A DNA stretch of 64,000 nucleotides from the NCBI GenBank assembly GCA_029204225.1, contig CM055093.1, forward strand, positions 6,643,815 to 6,707,814, written 5' to 3'. The notes beneath the pieces were generated by a model. It made no database searches. It worked only from the letters and a program-made list of their open reading frames with translations, and was not told where the DNA came from. Of the stretch, positions 54,960-64,000 are shown piece after piece. Origin of the DNA: Diphasiastrum complanatum. Its lineage: Eukaryota > Streptophyta > Lycopodiopsida > Lycopodiales > Lycopodiaceae. The position numbers were made by a program, and so were the translations under genes. The stretch's first letter is position 1, and the number at the start of each line of letters is the position of its first letter.

Positions 54960-55301
54960 TGTTGGGTTTTTTTGCGAAAAAGGAGAAAATGCCCTTAAAT
55001 CTCATTTAGGGTTGTCCCACACTTTGTCAGAGTCATTTTCTTAACATTTGAGGCTCTTTGGAAAAAGCAAAAAATGCAAAACTATGATTTTACACGAGAT
55101 TTCTGTCAGGTAAAAAATGTGAAAAAGGAGAAGCTGCATTTTTCAACGGGATTCTTGATTGGCGAAAAAGAAGACACTGTTGTAAACTCTGTGTAATTCT
55201 ACAGACTGTGTAAACACACGAAAAAATCCGCAGAACTGGATAAACAATGGATGAAGATTAAAACCGATCAGTTGATTGGTAAGAAGGAGAATAATCCAAC
55301 A
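54960..55301 (-). repeat. Solo-LTR-like segment
   Basis: It runs from TGTTGGGTTT to AATCCAACA, inverted ends nearly equal to those of the Copia1 LTR, and contains GCGAAAAAGGAGAAAA words. It abuts a Gypsy gag fragment on the right. No matching target duplication was found (GCACT and AGCCC), so it may be a truncated LTR rather than a solo LTR. Confidence 0.5.
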
Positions 55302-55625
55302 AGCCCCATGAGGAACCACATAATGACCGCATGATCAAGAGTTAGGGCTACGTTGCATTTGGATCTTAAGTGCTTGACCCATTCTATGTAGTCCCTGACC
55401 CTTTTTCTTTTTTCCATTTTTACCTTGCTCAGCAGGAGAAATGGACCTTCTAGAAATTTCCTCGGTTTAAAGCACGTGATGAGATCCGTTCTAACCCCTT
55501 CCCAAGTAGACTTTTCTTTGTTCAAGAGATTGTAGAACTAGTCTTGTGCTCCCGTAATAAGTGACATAGGAAACAATATCAATTTTTTCGCGCAACATCA
55601 CATGCACTTGCATGTATCTTGGTAT
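55302..55625 (-). pseudogene. Gypsy Gag fragment
   Basis: The minus strand reads KLILFPMSLITGAQD, stop, FYNLLNKEKSTWEGVR, then CFKPRKFLEGPFLLLSKVKM and RVRDYIEWVKHLRSKCN, ending HAVIMWFLMGL. It is homologous to Gypsy1 Gag over about 105 residues. The Trp in VIMWFL marks the position where Gypsy1 has the stop at 1289. Confidence 0.85.
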
Positions 55626-55950
55626 ATTGATAGTGGATCCACAACTCATATGAGTTTCTCCAAGAGTTCTTTCATTTCTATTGAACCTTTTCAAGAACTT
55701 AAAGATTCAATATACACAGCTGTTGGAGATGCATGTGCAATTGAAGGAGTTGGGATTTGTTCCTTGAATCTTGCATCTTCTATGAGTTTATCACTTTCCA
55801 ATGTACTTTATATTCCTAATCTCACAAAGAATGAAAGTTATTTGATGATGGTTTTAAAGTGGAATTCAATGTCAATAGTTGTTTCATAAAGAAAGAAGGT
55901 AAAACCCTTGCATGTGGATCTAGATATGGAGGCATTTTCAAGCTAGATGT
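55612..55950 (+). pseudogene. Copia protease fragment
   Basis: The frame reads VSWYIDSGSTTHMSFSKSSF, the Copia retropepsin active site with DSGS. It continues with YTAVGDACAIEGVGICSLNL and LSNVLYIPNLTKNE, the step into GAG-pre-integrase. It is cut off at both ends by oppositely oriented fragments. Confidence 0.85.
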
Positions 55951-56277
55951 GCATGTAAGAGTAAAAAGACTTGATGTGATCTTTGCTTCATGAATGGACT
56001 TAAGGATATTCCAAGCCTGCTTGGCTGAGTTGCATGAACTTATTTCTCTCAACATCTCATCAGAGATGTTCAATTTGATGATATGAAGAGCAATTCTTGC
56101 TCTCTTCTTGAATCTCTGAGCCTCATCATAAGCTTCAGGTTCAACGTCAATTCTTGATAAAATGTCCATTACACCATAAAGAATCAACAAATATTTTATC
56201 TTATCCTTCCAAACTGAATAGTTGAAGGTATCTAGTCTCTCACTAGCTTCAAAGAGTAAATCTCCTATAGATGCCAT
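55951..56277 (-). pseudogene. Copia4 Gag fragment
   Basis: Start at 56277: MASIGDLLFEASERLDTFNY, SVWKDKIKYLLILYGVMDIL, ARIALHIIKLNISDEMLREI, AWNILKSIHEAKITSSL. It is a UBN2-type Gag, recognisably of the Copia3 lineage. After about 108 residues homology ends where the plus-strand protease fragment begins. The upstream primer site at 57007 belongs to it. Confidence 0.85.
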
Positions 56278-57006
56278 GAATGTGAAGACTCTTGTAAATT
56301 GGACAACAAAAATGGAAGTGAATGTGTTGCTTCTCTTTTACCGTAGGAACTAAAATAATTGGGTATACCACCAAATCCTATGTAAAATCTTGCAACAACT
56401 ATGTGAGACCTATCTCACAACTAAAAATCAATCAGCTTGAATTTGGATCTAGCCTCTATCTATAGATGAAGCATTTACAATTTTTATGTCAAAATTTCCC
56501 ACGAGTTTCACACAATCCTTTGTGTGAAATGGTGTGACTATGAAAACAAAAACTTGTCTTATCCAATTCTATCTCAGATTGAGTAACAAAACTGTGAATG
56601 ATGAATCATGCATGCAATATATTCAAATAAAAAAGTGTCCACTTGGGTTTTGGGTCTCTCCATACCCCTCTTTAAGAGCTTATAACTTCGACTAGGATCA
56701 TCAGAATGAATTGGAACCAATTGCAATGGAAAGAGGGCTCTTCTAGCTTTCCAAAAACTATAATATCAGTATCTTCGGATGTAACATAGAGGAGATAAAG
56801 TCAAATGATGTATTCTGGTTTCCACACGTGTGAAAAGTCAGAATTCCATACATCCTCTGTTTTGGACTAAAAATATCAGTTCTAACCTCATTCACCAAAA
56901 AACTGTTCAAGAAAAGATAGCAAAACACTGCTAAACAGCTTCCTAGCTTGAATTGACAGAAAAATCTTCATACACCTAATGTTAGTAGCATCCAAAGCAT
57001 GGTATG
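56278..57006 (-). other. Copia4 leader
   Basis: About 730 bases between Gag start and primer site have no gene, comparable to the 1.16-kb leader of Copia3. A CACACGTGTG palindrome lies at 56823-56832. Confidence 0.6.
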
Positions 57007-57018
57007 GCTCTGATACCA
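57007..57018 (-). other. Copia4 primer binding site
   Basis: The element strand reads TGGTATCAGAGC, directly next to the LTR that starts TGTGAAAAATC at 57019. Confidence 0.9.
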
Positions 57019-57936
57019 TGTGAAAAATCTAGCAACTTCACACGTGTGGGGAACCACAACAAATGTGTAAATGATCTTGACCATGCTTTGTGGTGGCACA
57101 CAGATCACCTGTAGAGCAATCCTGCAATCTACCAATAGATCTGAGGCTAGAGCACAATCTAGAATGCTACAGGTCAAAGCAAAACTAATTTCTCACAAAT
57201 AGAGACAATACATAACCAAAATAATGTATGAAGAAGACACCAATCTCGAATTAGAGAGAGAATATCAAAACAAACAAAATAGCATGAGATCCAATTTTGA
57301 CATTATGTCATTACCAAAGCTTGATTCATCATTAGATATGAATGAGAATGATATGTACATATATAGGAGAGCCAAAATTCGTGGTACTCCTTGCATTCAA
57401 TGCATTTCCTACATCTAATCAAGTGTAAACTATTACCATATTGACACCTAACAGCTTGCATGCTGAAATTGCACCTAACTCCTACCTACTTTGTCCAAAT
57501 GTCAAATTCTCAACTACGAACCTACAAAACTACATGCATGTGTCCGATAGTGTTTGCATGTCTTGCATGTGACTTCTCTAGATGACTTGGACATGTGTAG
57601 AACACGTATACTGACTTGCATGTTGCATGCAGTGATTGCATGTTGCATGCAGTGATTGCATGTTGCATGCATGCACACTAACTGATTTTGCATGTCATCA
57701 AATCTAGATCTACCTAATTCAAACTCGCCCAAATCTACAAGGTCATGTGCTCAATTCACATACCTTTGATATATACAATGGAACAAAGTGAAATATGACC
57801 ATCTAGACATTGTGCATGTCATGTAGCTTGAGTTTGTACATACTAGAGAATAATATTTACAACTTGTAAATGCAAAAGGAAGATGATTTTCCTCATCAAC
57901 CCCTATAGACAAGTTGGATGACTTTTATTCTTCACA
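57019..57936 (-). repeat. Copia4 LTR with primer site on one side and PPT on the other
   Basis: The element-strand ends are TGTGAAGAATAAAAG and AGATTTTTCACA, the same style as the Copia3 LTR (TGTGAAAA...TTTTTCACA). CACACGTGTG lies at 57039-57048. A 20-base tandem repeat (TGTTGCATGCAGTGATTGCA) lies at 57621-57670. The left side has a primer site and Gag, the right side has a purine tract, so this one LTR is flanked by two interiors. Confidence 0.7.
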
Positions 57937-57949
57937 CTCCTCTTAAAAA
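57937..57949 (-). other. Polypurine tract right of the Copia4 LTR
   Basis: The element strand reads TTTTTAAGAGGAG before TGTGAAG, similar to GTTGAAGAGGGAG of Copia3. It implies that the 3' end of a second element interior lies to the right (57950 onwards), although no RNase H is recognised there. Confidence 0.6.
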
Positions 57950-58403
57950 GTTATCAACTTGGCTTGATCACTTGAACTTGAAATCCTCCAAGGTTGGTCA
58001 AATTGTTGATGAAGAAACTTTTTTTGTGTGGATTCTTTTCTTTGAATTTGAATTGAAGATGATCAAAGAATCCATCATAGCAGCACCCTTACCATAACCA
58101 TGATAGGATCTCTTTGATAGAAATCTTTTCCAAATGCCTTTGAAAAATATTCCACCAATATGCTACTATGCCAATGTACCTTCTCCATGCCTGAGACAAC
58201 AGGGACACTAGTATGATATTTTTATTAAATAGCGTGTGGGTTATAACTTTTTTTTGTTTGTGTCTATTTTTTGTCTAATCATTCAATATTTGAAAATGGA
58301 AAATGAAAATGGTGTTGGAGGAGAGATATATATGGAGTGGAAAATATAGAAGACTTGAGTTAGATCTTGAGGGACTGGCAAGGGACAGAGAAATGGTAAA
58401 AGG

Positions 58404-58546
<143 letters not shown>

Positions 58547-58771
58547 ATGCCTATCATTGAGAAAAACTTTTGCACCACATATGCAATGGATGCTCAAAGG
58601 ATTGATGGGCATATATCAATTGTATTGAAAAACATTTAATTTTTTTGATAGCTTTAAGGTATATTTTTCTGATGCAATTAATATTTCAAATATGAATGTC
58701 TTAATTATTGATTATTGGACATATGTATTATCATCATTTTGTTTTTGCAATTTTTTACAACAATTGATAAT

Positions 58772-59196
58772 TCGATCATGTTTTATCATCGAAATTTTGT
58801 GGTGATGAAGAGCCATCTTCACTTGATGGTTATGAGCAAGAGAATGTTGATGTGGACAAGAGACATGCCTCATATAATTCACAAGAGAATATAGTCAGCT
58901 TAATTAATGAGTCATGTTTTACATTAGGTAGTAGAATAGTTAAAAATGATGTTTTCCACGGAGTGTTTCACATTGAAAATGCCATAAGATTAGCATGGAA
59001 AGGATCTACTACTCTCCACATCAACGATGAGGAGGTGAATCATGCATCACCATTGGTTGTTGCAATGCTTTCTAATGGTTTGTTGGTCTCTGGCATGGAC
59101 ACCAATATTCCTTCATGGAATGAATTCAAAATGAAATGTTCGGCCTTCGAGAATATGTTGAGTATGAATAGCTCACATATATCAATTCTCAAGTAA
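58772..59196 (+). other. Unrecognised 140-codon open frame
   Basis: The frame is open from about 58772 (FDHVLSSKFCGDEEPSSLDG) to TAA at 59194-59196, with Met at 58852. It includes IENAIRLAWKGSTTLHINDE and MDTNIPSWNEFKMKCSAFEN. Its composition is coding-like. No family is recognised and no neighbouring exon is found. Confidence 0.3.
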
Positions 59197-59474
59197 TCTT
59201 GTGCTCCATCTAACTTGTGTTTCGGCTGGAATTTTTTTGGACAGATTTGATCATGCGTTCAATTACAACGAGGAATAATGGCAAGGATGGTGTCTACCAA
59301 AAATAACAATATTGTTCATTATAGACCATTCTTGGGGTAATTTTACAAGAAAAAGGAGGAAAGAGAGGTAGTTAAGTGATAATTTTAGAATGGACAGGAG
59401 GTTAGTTAGATCTAGTTAGGGAATGTGTCGACGGAACCCAACAATTGATCCAATTAAACTAGAAAGTTGTCCCC

Positions 59475-59622
<148 letters not shown>

Positions 59623-59715
59623 CGCGAGTGAGGGAGAGAGAGGAACCGTGAGTGAGAGAGAGGAACTGTGAAAACTGTGAGTGAGAGAGAGAGGGAGAGC
59701 ATCCGAGAGAGAATC

Positions 59716-60310
59716 TAATCTAATTTACCTAGCTTCTAACTTATTTTACCTATCTAACCCAAGCTAGTCTATACTATTGGCTAACCTACCTATCTATCTA
59801 ATTTACTTGAATATCTAAGCTTCCTAACTTTCTAACAAGATAAGCTATTCTAATCTATCTAAGGGGTCACAATTGGTAACTACTCTAGCCTATGGGTCAC
59901 GATCTACTATTCTAATTCTAACTGATCCTAAGCCTATCCTAGCTGACCTAAATACCTAGATCTAATTAGCCTTTCTAGATTAATCCTAGTTACTTGGTCT
60001 GGATCATCTAACATAAAATTACCTAGGCTAGCTAACTACCTAACAGATCTATCTGAATTGACACTACCTAGTTGACAACTAATTTTCCTAGCTAAGTAGA
60101 GCTATTCTAACTTAACTAACTTACCTACCTATCTATACTACCTAGTTATCCTAGATCTAATTGGGATGCTGAGGATGTGACTCCTAACAATCTAGATTTA
60201 AACTATCGACAATGTTTAACTAGTCTACGCTATCCTCTATCTAAATCGACAACTATCTAATTCTATCTTCCTAGGTAAATTGAACTGAATTCAACTAGCT
60301 ACACCTACCT
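59716..60310. repeat. CTA-rich, G-poor low-complexity DNA
   Basis: About 600 bases are built from words such as CTAACCTACC, CTATCTATCTAA, CCTAGCTAA and ATCTAATT, with few Gs on the plus strand. No coding potential; all frames are full of stops. Confidence 0.75.
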
Positions 60311-60581
60311 AGGCTAGCTAACACAGGGTGTGGATTGCTCGTCATGAGCGGAATAAGACAACGAGGATGGCGCTTCCAGCACATCCCTGAGCTTAACATA
60401 AGCTCAATAGTAGTGACGCAACCTGCTACCATTAATGGACATGTCAAACAAATTGTCTTGAAGGTCGACGAGAATGATTGCGCCATTAGGTCAGATCTAT
60501 ACTACCTTTTACGGTCCTTCTCCCTGAAACTTAAGCTTGTCTTTATGTGCCTTGGCATTGTATAACATGGCCAATTCTCCC

Positions 60582-61049
60582 TTAAAGAGATCCTTGGTCT
60601 TGATGTTCCGATCGTGCCAGGCCTTCCTCTACAGTTAGGGTGTGATGTGCTAGGAAGCGAGTTCCATGAAGTTGAAGAAGGTTGTCTAATCTCACCTTGG
60701 TAGATTCCTCTATACTAAGTTGTTCGGTGATGGCGACTCTCAAACTTGGAACGACAAACTCAATAGGCATTATGACTTCCTGTCCATACACAATTTGAAA
60801 TGGAGTTTGTCTAGTACTCACTTTGAATGTGGTTCTGAAAGCTTGGAAAGCTGCATGAAGCTTATGTTCCCAATCCGATCGTGAAGCTTCAACCATTTTC
60901 ATGATAATTCCGTAGAGGATCTTGTTCGATGATTCTGCTTGTCTATTGCAACGTGGGTAATAGGGTGTACTCTTTCTATAGATAACCAGATAAGAGGATA
61001 ACAAATGAGTGATAGTCTCGTTTAGGAAATGCGTTTCGTGATTAATCAC
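60582..61049 (-). pseudogene. Gypsy6 integrase part
   Basis: The frame has HFLNETITHLLSSYLVIYRK, STPYYPRCNRQAESSNKILY (third catalytic Glu), ASRSDWEHKLHAAFQAFRT and QTPFQIVYGQEVIMPIEF. The Asp of the DRGTHF motif reads as Asn (VINHETHF), a probable G-to-A change. The first catalytic Asp is deleted. Confidence 0.85.
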
Positions 61050-61565
61050 TAGTTCTAGTGGGCACCCATGATATTTTCATACAGGAAATTTAGCAATGGA
61101 GTTGGCGTCAGCCTTCCTCACCACCTTGGCTTCTACCCATTTAGTCAAGTTGCGTCAAGGAGTTCATCGTCAACCCCTCTACTCTCAAAAACATTGCGGA
61201 TCCGTGAGAGGTGATTGGCCAGATAGTGTTGTTTCCCTTTGTGAACAACTATTTTAAAGTCGAACTCTTGGAGAAGCAGCAGCCATGGGGTGATCCGTCT
61301 GGTTGTCCATGGTCTATCTACAGTGGGGCTTGATGATATACTAAGAAGACGAATGGATTGGATAGCAAGTAATGGCAGAATTTCTTCATGCTATATACCA
61401 TGGCTAATGCTTCGCGCTCGGTGGTTGTATAGTTCATCTTTGTAGAATCAACTGCATACTAGCGAAATAGATATGGTAATCTTTTTTGTACTCTCCAAGC
61501 TGTGTCAGGACAGTCCCTATGGCATAATTAGAGATGTCTGTATGGACATGATCTTCTTGGGCTAT

Positions 61566-61930
61566 CTACACCTGATTATAGCCACTAAGCTCATCTAGAA
61601 AACTATAGGCTTCTTCTCCGACTATTCTCTCCAACACATTTTCCATGAATGGCAAAGGAAAATGGTCCTTGTTGGTTACATCGTTTAGTTTCTTGTAGTC
61701 CACACATATTCTAAGTTTTTTGTTCTTCCTAGGTACTACCACGATCGACGATACCCAATCAGTGTGTTCCATCTCGTAGATGAATCCTACATCCAGAAGC
61801 TTCTTCAATTGGATCAGTTGGGCATAATGCAAATTGTAGGGCCTACTCAACTAGTGGAATGGTGTGAACCACAACATCTGGTAATATGCCTTTTAGCTCA
61901 ACATGATTCCAAGCAAGACAATTCCGTAAG
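61566..61930 (-). pseudogene. Gypsy6 RT N-terminal part
   Basis: The frame reads LKKLLDVGFIYEMEHTDWVS, IVVVPRKNKKLRICVDYKKL, DHFPLPFMENVLERIV and FLDELSGYNQV, matching Gypsy1 at 4427-4660. It stops just before the palm that carries the catalytic Asp pair. Confidence 0.88.
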
Positions 61931-61935
61931 TAATG

Positions 61936-62249
61936 AATTTGTTTTGGGCTTGATTGAGGTCACAGACATTGCTGTCTCAGTGCAAGTCTGAGGAGCTAGA
62001 CTTGATATTACAGAAGTTGTTTTTGTTGCTGCTCTTCACCTACCCACGGATGGGATCGTGCCTCCAGCTTTATCCAAAGAGAACGTGGATGAAGGTAATA
62101 TGTTTCAAGAAAAAAAATTTATGCCGAGCAAAGGATATAAAATCTCAATGATCAGGGATGCCACATTGAGAAGTTTCTGTAAATACTGTAATCAAGTTTT
62201 GTTTGCGACTGATGCGGACGTGACGATAGTCGTAACCAATATTGGTTAC
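61936..62249. other. Spacer between Gypsy6 and Copia5
   Basis: A plus-strand frame (62058-62372) includes FCKYCNQVLFATDADVTIVV but matches nothing I know, and its end overlaps Copia5 in another frame. No supported gene. Confidence 0.35.
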
Positions 62250-62870
62250 CTGCTCTCAGCAATTAAGTTGTTGGTCTACCAAAGACACTGTCAAAGGAGC
62301 TTCTACCTTGTGAAGCTTGTGTCCCAGCAACTAAGAGCAAAGGAGGAGCCAACTGCTTTGTCTCTTTTGTAGATGATTATACAAGATATTCTTGGATCTA
62401 TATGCTGTCTTCAAAAGCCATGGTCTATGATGTTTTTCTTACTTTCAAAGCTTATGTAGAGAAGCAGTTTTCTTTCAAGTTGAAAGCTTTGAGAAGTGAT
62501 AGTGGAGGAGAGTACAATTCAATAAGGTTAAAGACTTTTGTGAGAGAGAGGGTATTCAAAGAGAGTTTTCTTGTTCATATACTCCTCAACAAAATGGAGT
62601 TGCTGAGAGAAAAAATAGAACTTTGTGTGAATGTGCAAAAGCCATTAGGCTAGAAGCTTCTCTGCCTAAAATTTTTTGGGGAGAGGCAGTTGCATGTGCA
62701 AACTAGCTTTGTAATAGGCTTCCAAATCTTGCAATAGGAGGAAAGACACCATTTGAGATGTTGTATAAGAAAAAGCCTAAGGTAGATCATCTTAGGATTT
62801 TTGGTTGTGTATGCTTTGTGCATGTGCCTCTTGAAACTAGGAAGAAGGAAGTTCCTAGTGCAGTGATGTG
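62250..62870 (+). pseudogene. Copia5 integrase
   Basis: It shows FVSFVDDYTRYSWIYMLSS-like sequence, the second catalytic Asp in LRSDSGGEYNS, the Glu in PQQNGVAERKNRTL, and the C-terminal KTPFEMLYKKKPKVDHLRIF with GCVCFVHVP. A frameshift near 62550 and a stop near 62705 break it. Confidence 0.85.
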
Positions 62871-63200
62871 ATCTTCCATGAAGATCAAAAGTTTAACTTG
62901 GATGATGCACAAGTCAAGGAGTCTTATGCAAGATCAATCATCAATCTTGATGTTGTTCAAGAAGAGGTGAGGTCGAGGCTTGAGGAAGAGCAAATTCAAG
63001 CTACCACACCCAGAAGATCTACAAGAGCAAGATTTGAGCCAAGGAGGCTCACATATGATAAAGAAGGAAGACAAGTGGAAGGTGAAACTTCCTATCATGC
63101 ACTTTTTATATCAGATGAAGAGCCTAAGGATGTCCAAGAAGCTTTTCAATCCAAAGAGTGGGTTGAAGCAATGACCCAAGAGGGGTATTCAGAATCAAGT
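62868..63200 (+). pseudogene. Copia5 linker and RT beginning
   Basis: The frame has EEVRSRLEEEQIQATTPRRS, STRARFEPRRLTYDKEG and the first RT helix EAFQSKEWVEAMTQE. After MTQE the expected RT sequence is missing for about 20-30 residues and the frame shifts. Confidence 0.8.
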
Positions 63201-63214
63201 ATAATCATGATGGA

Positions 63215-63990
63215 ACTATCAATAAGTATAAAGCAAGACTTTGTGCCAAAGGCTACTCATAGATCAAAGGTCTTGACTATGAAGACACCTTTGCACCAGT
63301 TGCAAAGATGGTAACAATTCGAATACTCATCTCTCTTGCATGTTTTCACAAATGGAGTATGTTCCAGCTTGATGTTTTTAAATGCATTTCTCAATGGTTA
63401 CCTTGAGGAGGAGATTTACATGGAGCAACCTCCAGGTTTTGTGAAGGAAGGTGATAAATAAATTTGTCTTTTGTTCAAAAGTTTGTATGGACTGAAACAT
63501 GCACCAAGGTCTTGGTATGCAAGACTCAACTCCTATCTCATATCACTCGGATTTTGTCTAAGTGAATATGACCCTTATCTGTATTATAAGTTTGTAGATA
63601 ACTTTGTAATTATTCTTCTCATCTATGTAGATGATATCATTCTTTGTGAAAACAATGAGAAGTTAGTTGAAGAAACTAAACATGCACTTGGTACTGAGTT
63701 TAAGATGCAGGACTTAGGAGTTCTTCACTATATTCTAGGCCTTCAAATAGATTTTTGGAAAGGTCATGCATTATAAGCCAAAGTAGATATGCACTTTCCA
63801 TGCTCAGGAAATTCCATATGGAAAACTATAAAGCCATAGATACACCTATGGAGCACACTATAAAAGTTCCTATGAAAGATGATGAAAAATCCTTTGAGGA
63901 CATCACTCTTTATAGGAGTCTTATTGGCTCACTTATTTGGTTAACAGTGACTAGGCTTGATCCTAAGCTTTTGTGTTCATAAGCTAAGTC
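63215..63990 (+). pseudogene. Copia5 reverse transcriptase
   Basis: In changing frames: KARLCAKGYS, DTFAPVAKMVTIRILISLAC, EEEIYMEQPPGFVKEGDK, stop, FKSLYGLKHAPRSWYARLNS, the catalytic LIYVDDIILCENNEKLVEET, FKMQDLGVLHYILGLQI, then YALSMLRKFHMENYKAIDTP and YRSLIGSLIWLTVTRLDPK. It is the only Copia RT in the window with its YVDD box intact. Confidence 0.88.
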
Positions 63991-64000
63991 AACACATGCA

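Larger units (their letters stand above)
60340..61935 (-). mobile_element. Gypsy6: multiply deleted Gypsy pol
   Basis: Reading leftwards: RT start (61930-61566), then RNase H (about 61560-61180), integrase (about 61160-60580) and its C-terminal end with MSINGSRLRHYY near 60410. RT is cut after GYNQV and joins RNase H directly, so the palm with FxDD is gone. The RNase H tail joins integrase at TKWVEAKVV, so the zinc-binding domain and first catalytic Asp are gone. Many stops. It is related to Gypsy1 and Gypsy5. Confidence 0.88.
62250..64000 (+). mobile_element. Copia5: integrase-linker-RT remnant, leaves the window
   Basis: The plus strand carries integrase (about 62270-62870), the basic linker (62950-63100) and reverse transcriptase (about 63215-63990), with several frameshifts. 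The first integrase Asp region is missing: CEACV is followed directly by the GGANCFVSFVDDYTRYSW segment. RT keeps its YVDD box. The element continues past the window end. Confidence 0.88.

Noticed and set aside
54960-55301. Solo LTR with target duplication
   Set aside because: The five bases on either side differ, so only an LTR-like call is kept, not a complete solo LTR insertion.

Overview
This is repeat-dominated nuclear DNA from a land plant. The evidence is plant-type Ty1/Copia and Ty3/Gypsy LTR retrotransposons primed from initiator tRNA-Met, GT-AG introns up to about 1.6 kb, CT/GA microsatellites and one plant-type C2H2 zinc-finger gene. The nested, decayed elements and long introns fit a large genome. 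I lean to a fern or another seed-free plant because the Gypsy and non-LTR remnants look like families I associate with such genomes, but this is an inference.

Layout. 1-540: CCTTCG-word-rich DNA with a GC-rich patch. 863-7117: Gypsy1 (+), a nearly full gag-pol with eleven in-frame stops. 7490-9865: Gypsy2 remnant (+). 9866-11430: an unrecognised, almost stop-free frame, followed by a chromodomain-like end and an LTR-like stretch (to about 12250). 12655-13490: Copia linker scrap and a duplicated (CT)n block. 13500-16140: nothing recognised. 16145-20303: Copia1 (-). 20752-31773: Copia2 (-), with Copia3 (+, 23431-28986) nested inside its integrase. 31832-31923: a 92-bp tRNA-like SINE with 13-bp target duplications. 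32700-33992: decayed coding remnant. 35290-36270: duplicated promoter-like module, CT-rich leader and a minisatellite. 38500-38869: Tourist-like MITE. 39900-40830: hAT transposase remnant (-). 42299-48180: ten-exon zinc-finger gene (+), the only clear host gene. 51142-52117: non-LTR retroelement remnant (-). 52563-54090: Gypsy5 (+). 54553-54613: long perfect hairpin. 54960-58250: mosaic of Gypsy and Copia pieces around one LTR. 58407-60310: two (GA)n tracts and CTA-rich DNA. 60340-61935: Gypsy6 (-). 62250-64000: Copia5 (+), running off the window.

The best candidate for something new is Copia3. It has two 647-bp LTRs that I read as identical, a perfect 5-bp target duplication, a perfect tRNA-Met primer site and a single uninterrupted 1024-codon frame. 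That frame starts as Copia Gag with a zinc knuckle and then continues for about 755 residues that I cannot assign. There is no protease, integrase, reverse transcriptase or RNase H. It therefore looks like a very recently mobile, gag-carrying, non-autonomous element that would depend on a Copia partner. Copia4 and Copia5 belong to a similar lineage, but those copies are broken.

The host gene joins into a 1062-residue protein with one canonical C2H2 finger, a conserved middle region, a charged coiled coil and a long low-complexity tail. Its molecular function is not known to me.
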